Positions 61,988 through 64,000 of a stretch of DNA of 64,000 nt are shown here, in pieces. Under the pieces are notes generated by a model that worked only from the letters and a program-made list of their open reading frames with translations, was not told the origin of the DNA and did not search any database. A program made the position numbers and the translations under genes. Position 1 is the stretch's first letter; each line of letters begins with the position of its first letter. This DNA is from Flavobacterium defluvii (lineage in GTDB: Bacteria > Bacteroidota > Bacteroidia > Flavobacteriales > Flavobacteriaceae), in assembly GCF_900129555.1 (NCBI RefSeq), contig NZ_FQWC01000002.1, forward strand, positions 496,001 through 560,000. Direction: 5' to 3'.

Positions 61988-62455
61988 ATGACTAAAACAG
62001 GGCCTATCATAATTATCGAGGAAAATGTAGAGGATCGCAATCTTTTTGCGCAGATTTTTTGGGAGTTTAATCTAAGCAATGAATTACTATATTTTAATAC
62101 TCTTAATGAAACACAGGATTATATAGCGTCAAATAAAACAGAGCTTTTTTTGCTGTTTTCTAATGTACTTCAGTTTCATGAAGAGAATAAGCAGGATAAT
62201 TATAAGAATTACAATAGCATTTGCCTTGAGTTTAACTGTCCGTGTTTATTTTATTCAATTCAGCATGCAAATTGTTTTATTATTGATACTTATTCAATTC
62301 CTACTCAAAGTTATTTTATAACTCCTTTTGATGAAGAGAAATTCAAGTCTGTATTAAATTCTATTGTTGAATACTGGCTCGGCAAAAAATCTGTTCAAAA
62401 TGACGAAATCCCTAAATCCGAAAAAGAATCAAAATTTATAAAAAAGCCGTCTTAA
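61988..62455 (+). CDS. degenerate CheY-like receiver-domain protein
   Basis: 155 residues. PIIIIEENVEDRNLFAQIFW resembles the start of a receiver domain, where the acidic pair is normally DD and here is EE/ED. The third strand LFLLFSN lacks the phospho-accepting Asp (usually LLDxxMP). YFITPFDEEKFKSVLNSIVE matches the KPFxxxxL end, with Thr in place of the conserved Lys. A receiver that cannot be phosphorylated normally is likely. No output domain. The terminator overlaps its stop. Confidence 0.65.
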   Translation: MTKTGPIIIIEENVEDRNLFAQIFWEFNLSNELLYFNTLNETQDYIASNKTELFLLFSNVLQFHEENKQDNYKNYNSICLEFNCPCLFYSIQHANCFIIDTYSIPTQSYFITPFDEEKFKSVLNSIVEYWLGKKSVQNDEIPKSEKESKFIKKPS

Positions 62456-62467
62456 ACAGACGGCTTT
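62443..62467. terminator. terminator overlapping the pseudo-receiver stop
   Basis: AAAGCCGTCT (62443-62452) / AGACGGCTTT (62458-62467) with the TAA stop in the 5-base loop. The T-run on the plus strand is interrupted (TTTCTATTTTT). Confidence 0.78.
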
Positions 62468-62473
62468 CTATTT

Positions 62474-62824
62474 TTATAAATTTCTATTAGGATTAGTACC
62501 ATCTTCGTCATCTAAATTTCCTAAACCTTCATTGTCGTACTCGTCACTGTCGATGTTTTCATTGTCAAATTCATCATCCAGTTCGTCATCGTCAAGTTCA
62601 TCGTTGTCAAACTCGTCGGTATCTGTTTCGCGGCCAAGGTTTTCGTTATCAAATTCCTCGCTGCCAAATTCCCGGGTGTCCAAATCATTTCCATAATCCG
62701 GTTCGGCATTATTAGATATTGAATGATCTGCCGGCGGTGCATCAATATCTGTATCCAGATATTGTTCTCTGTCTCGAAAATCCTGATCTTCCTGATTGTA
62801 ATTTTCTCTTTCGTCTACACTCAT
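62474..62824 (-). CDS. very acidic repeat-rich protein
   Basis: 116 residues. The N-terminus (ENYNQEDQDFRDREQYLD) resembles the protein at 27771-28124. The second half is a run of FDN/DELDDE-type repeats (TDEFDNDELDDDELDDEFDN). No fold, signal or membrane segment. It lies 20 bp before the Lys-rich mini-gene on the same strand, beside ferritin-like and catalase genes. A disordered acidic stress protein; function unknown. Confidence 0.72.
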   Translation of the reverse strand: MSVDERENYNQEDQDFRDREQYLDTDIDAPPADHSISNNAEPDYGNDLDTREFGSEEFDNENLGRETDTDEFDNDELDDDELDDEFDNENIDSDEYDNEGLGNLDDEDGTNPNRNL

Positions 62825-62843
62825 AATTACTATTTTTTAAAAG

Positions 62844-62984
62844 TTATTTTTTAGCTGATCCTGTTTGTTTTTTATCAGCCGGAGCAGATTTAGAAGTGCT
62901 TTTTGAAGCAGTTTCTTTTTTATCAGTTTTTTTATCTGATGCCTTAGCACTTTCTGTGCTTTTCTTTGTGGTTGAAGTTGCCAT
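62844..62984 (-). CDS. Lys/Ala/Ser/Thr-rich mini-protein (histone H1-like composition)
   Basis: 46 residues: begins MATSTTKKSTESAKASDKKT and ends QTGSAKK, almost only Lys, Ala, Ser, Thr and Asp. Complete ATG-to-TAA. The composition recalls histone H1-like or AlgP-type tails. It could bind DNA or the acidic protein encoded next to it (62474-62824). Not long enough for any family call. Confidence 0.6.
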   Translation of the reverse strand: MATSTTKKSTESAKASDKKTDKKETASKSTSKSAPADKKQTGSAKK

Positions 62985-63096
62985 AATATATTTTTTTAGA
63001 TTGTTATATAGCCAAAAGTACAGTGCCTAAACATCATTTTTTTATATATAACAGTACTCTAATTATGTAATTTACAGATGTTTATTATGTTGTAAC

Positions 63097-63127
63097 AAAA
63101 AACACCTGCACAATGTACAGGTGTTTT
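63097..63127 (-). terminator. terminator of DUF892 gene
   Basis: AAAACACCTG / CAGGTGTTTT with a T-run on the minus strand, 37 bp after the DUF892 stop. Confidence 0.82.
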
Positions 63128-63163
63128 CAGGCTTAAATAAAAGCAGCGAGAAACAGTATTAAA

Positions 63164-63763
63164 TTATTCTGCAGCTACAATGTTTACTAAATTGAGCGCA
63201 ACGTCGTTTAGTAAGCAATCGGCTTCTTTCTCCTCTGCAAGAGTTTGCGTTAATAATTTTGCTGCATCATTTTCGCCAATTGCTTTTGCAAAAGCAACCA
63301 GAGTACCATAAGATGCAATTTCATAATGTTCGATTTTTTGCGAAGCAGCAATAATTCCCGCATCTCGTACAGCGCCCGGAGCAGTTTCTACAAGAATAGT
63401 ATCACCTTCTTTTAATAAACCGGCCATTGCTTCGCATTTTTTTCCTTCTACTTTTTCTCCCAATAAATCAAAAACTTGTTCCAGTCTTGCAACCTGGTTT
63501 TGAGTTACGGAAAGATGCTCTAAAATAGTTCCCGAAAGTCCCGATGACGATGCATTGGCGGCCATTTTTGGTAAAGCGCCAACCAAAGCATTTTCTGCCC
63601 AGTAAATATCTTTTAAGCTGTCTATGAATAGATCTTTTAATTCTTCGGCAGCATCAGGCGCAGGTTCTACGATATTAAATTTTGCATTATTTTTTATGTC
63701 TTTTGTCTGACTTGCTTTTGGTTTTGCTGCATTTGTCTGACCTTGTTTTTCTGAATTTTTCAT
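63164..63763 (-). CDS. DUF892 (YciE/YciF-like) ferritin-like protein
   Basis: 199 residues. A basic, low-complexity N-terminus of about 35 residues (Lys/Ala/Gln/Thr) precedes the helical DUF892 domain: ELKDLFIDSLKDIYWAENAL, the family's opening, then ILEHLSVTQNQVARLEQVFD, KIEHYEIASYGTLVAFAKAI and QTLAEEKEADCLLND. The Glu and His positions fit a di-iron helical bundle as in YciF. A stress-response protein of unclear reaction, often beside catalase genes. The KatE-type catalase ends 16 bp upstream on the same strand. Confidence 0.87.
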   Translation of the reverse strand: MKNSEKQGQTNAAKPKASQTKDIKNNAKFNIVEPAPDAAEELKDLFIDSLKDIYWAENALVGALPKMAANASSSGLSGTILEHLSVTQNQVARLEQVFDLLGEKVEGKKCEAMAGLLKEGDTILVETAPGAVRDAGIIAASQKIEHYEIASYGTLVAFAKAIGENDAAKLLTQTLAEEKEADCLLNDVALNLVNIVAAE

Positions 63764-63779
63764 TTTATTTTTTTTTAGA

Positions 63780-64000
63780 TTAATTGTACAGGTTTGGTTC
63801 GCGCTGCCAGAAACGATGCATGGTCATGGCAGTAATAAATTTTTGGGCAAATCCTTCTCCGGCAATTTCGCTTGTTAGAATTATACCGCCATCATCGTTT
63901 GTAATTTTTCCTGCAAAAGGCGCGGAATTTATTATTTCTGATGCTTCTCCATCGGCACCAATTACTTTACAGTGTTTGTAAGCATCATTTAAGTATTCCA
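63780..64000 (-). CDS. katE: catalase KatE-type, C-terminal end (5' part outside window)
   Basis: 72 residues and the stop are visible; the start lies beyond the right edge. YLNDAYKHCKVIGADGEASE is the closing region of the DJ-1-like C-terminal domain of large-subunit (clade 2, HPII-type) catalases, and the end is FITAMTMHRFWQREPNLYN. HPII enzymes remove hydrogen peroxide in stationary phase. The heme domain is not in view, so the call rests on the tail. The DUF892 gene follows after 16 bp, probably in one operon. Confidence 0.72.
   Translation of the reverse strand, partial: EYLNDAYKHCKVIGADGEASEIINSAPFAGKITNDDGGIILTSEIAGEGFAQKFITAMTMHRFWQREPNLYN

Noticed and set aside
62521..62745. Open frame within the acidic gene reading Met/Thr/Asn repeats
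   Set aside because: Out-of-frame reading of GAT/GAA-type repeats; the acidic frame has the proper start and sequence relatives in the window.

Overview
The window is chromosomal DNA of a member of the Bacteroidota, most likely a Flavobacterium. The evidence is strong A+T richness, SusC/SusD proteins, type IX secretion (T9SS) sorting domains, MKK-type signal peptides, absence of clear Shine-Dalgarno sequences, and promoters of the Bacteroidota form TTG-N17..21-TAnnTTTG. I saw no rRNA, tRNA, insertion sequence, prophage or CRISPR array. Most genes are accessory, stress-related or catabolic, in short transcription units separated by clear Rho-independent terminators.

Layout. 1-5.8 kb: a cut-off T9SS surface protein, a thioesterase with its TetR regulator and two matching operators, a Tam-like methyltransferase, an exported PPC/DUF296 protein and a lipoprotein. 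5.8-10.6 kb: an AraC regulator and SDR, an NAD(P)H-binding protein, a PhyH-type dioxygenase, an inert-looking Hint-fold protein and the first of several very acidic proteins. 10.8-15.3 kb: a BlaI/BlaR1-like pair with operators, the sensor ending in eight tandem repeats, and an FAD monooxygenase fused to a DnaJ-type zinc motif. 15.4-18.6 kb: a Crp/Fnr regulator and a four-gene redox operon. 18.8-23.5 kb: a class III cyclase and a TonB receptor/PepSY iron-uptake pair. 23.6-31.6 kb: small acidic, membrane and stress-type genes, DUF763 and an acetyltransferase. 31.9-40.1 kb: a polysaccharide utilisation locus with a GH87-like parallel-beta-helix enzyme plus SusC/SusD. 40.1-47.4 kb: a large methyltransferase, an L,D-transpeptidase, a TPR protein and a four-gene hydrolase operon. 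47.4-56.3 kb: GAPDH, a quinone-detoxification-like cluster (ring-cleaving dioxygenase, cupin, esterase, acetyltransferase) around a second Crp/Fnr regulator, an SDR, an enoyl-CoA hydratase-like gene with a divergent HxlR regulator, a Tat-type aldo/keto reductase and a DUF1826-like protein. 56.3-61.3 kb: gene debris followed by a HEPN-domain protein, a DUF3010 protein and a eukaryotic-like Ser/Thr kinase. 61.3-64 kb: small stress-type genes, a pseudo-receiver, an acidic protein, a Lys-rich mini-protein, a DUF892 ferritin-like protein and the end of a KatE-type catalase.

The best candidate for an undescribed system is the HEPN / DUF3010 / protein-kinase set at 57.3-60.1 kb. It sits beside gene remnants, including a diverged second copy of the 3' end of the neighbouring DUF1826-like gene, as expected of an accessory insertion hotspot. 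Other notable items are three matching Crp/Fnr-type boxes around the second Crp gene, paired operators for the TetR, BlaI and HxlR regulators, two small genes broken by single-base shifts in homopolymers (26.8 and 61.6 kb), a long SusC leader holding a broken mini-ORF and a hairpin, and a family of extremely acidic low-complexity proteins among stress genes.
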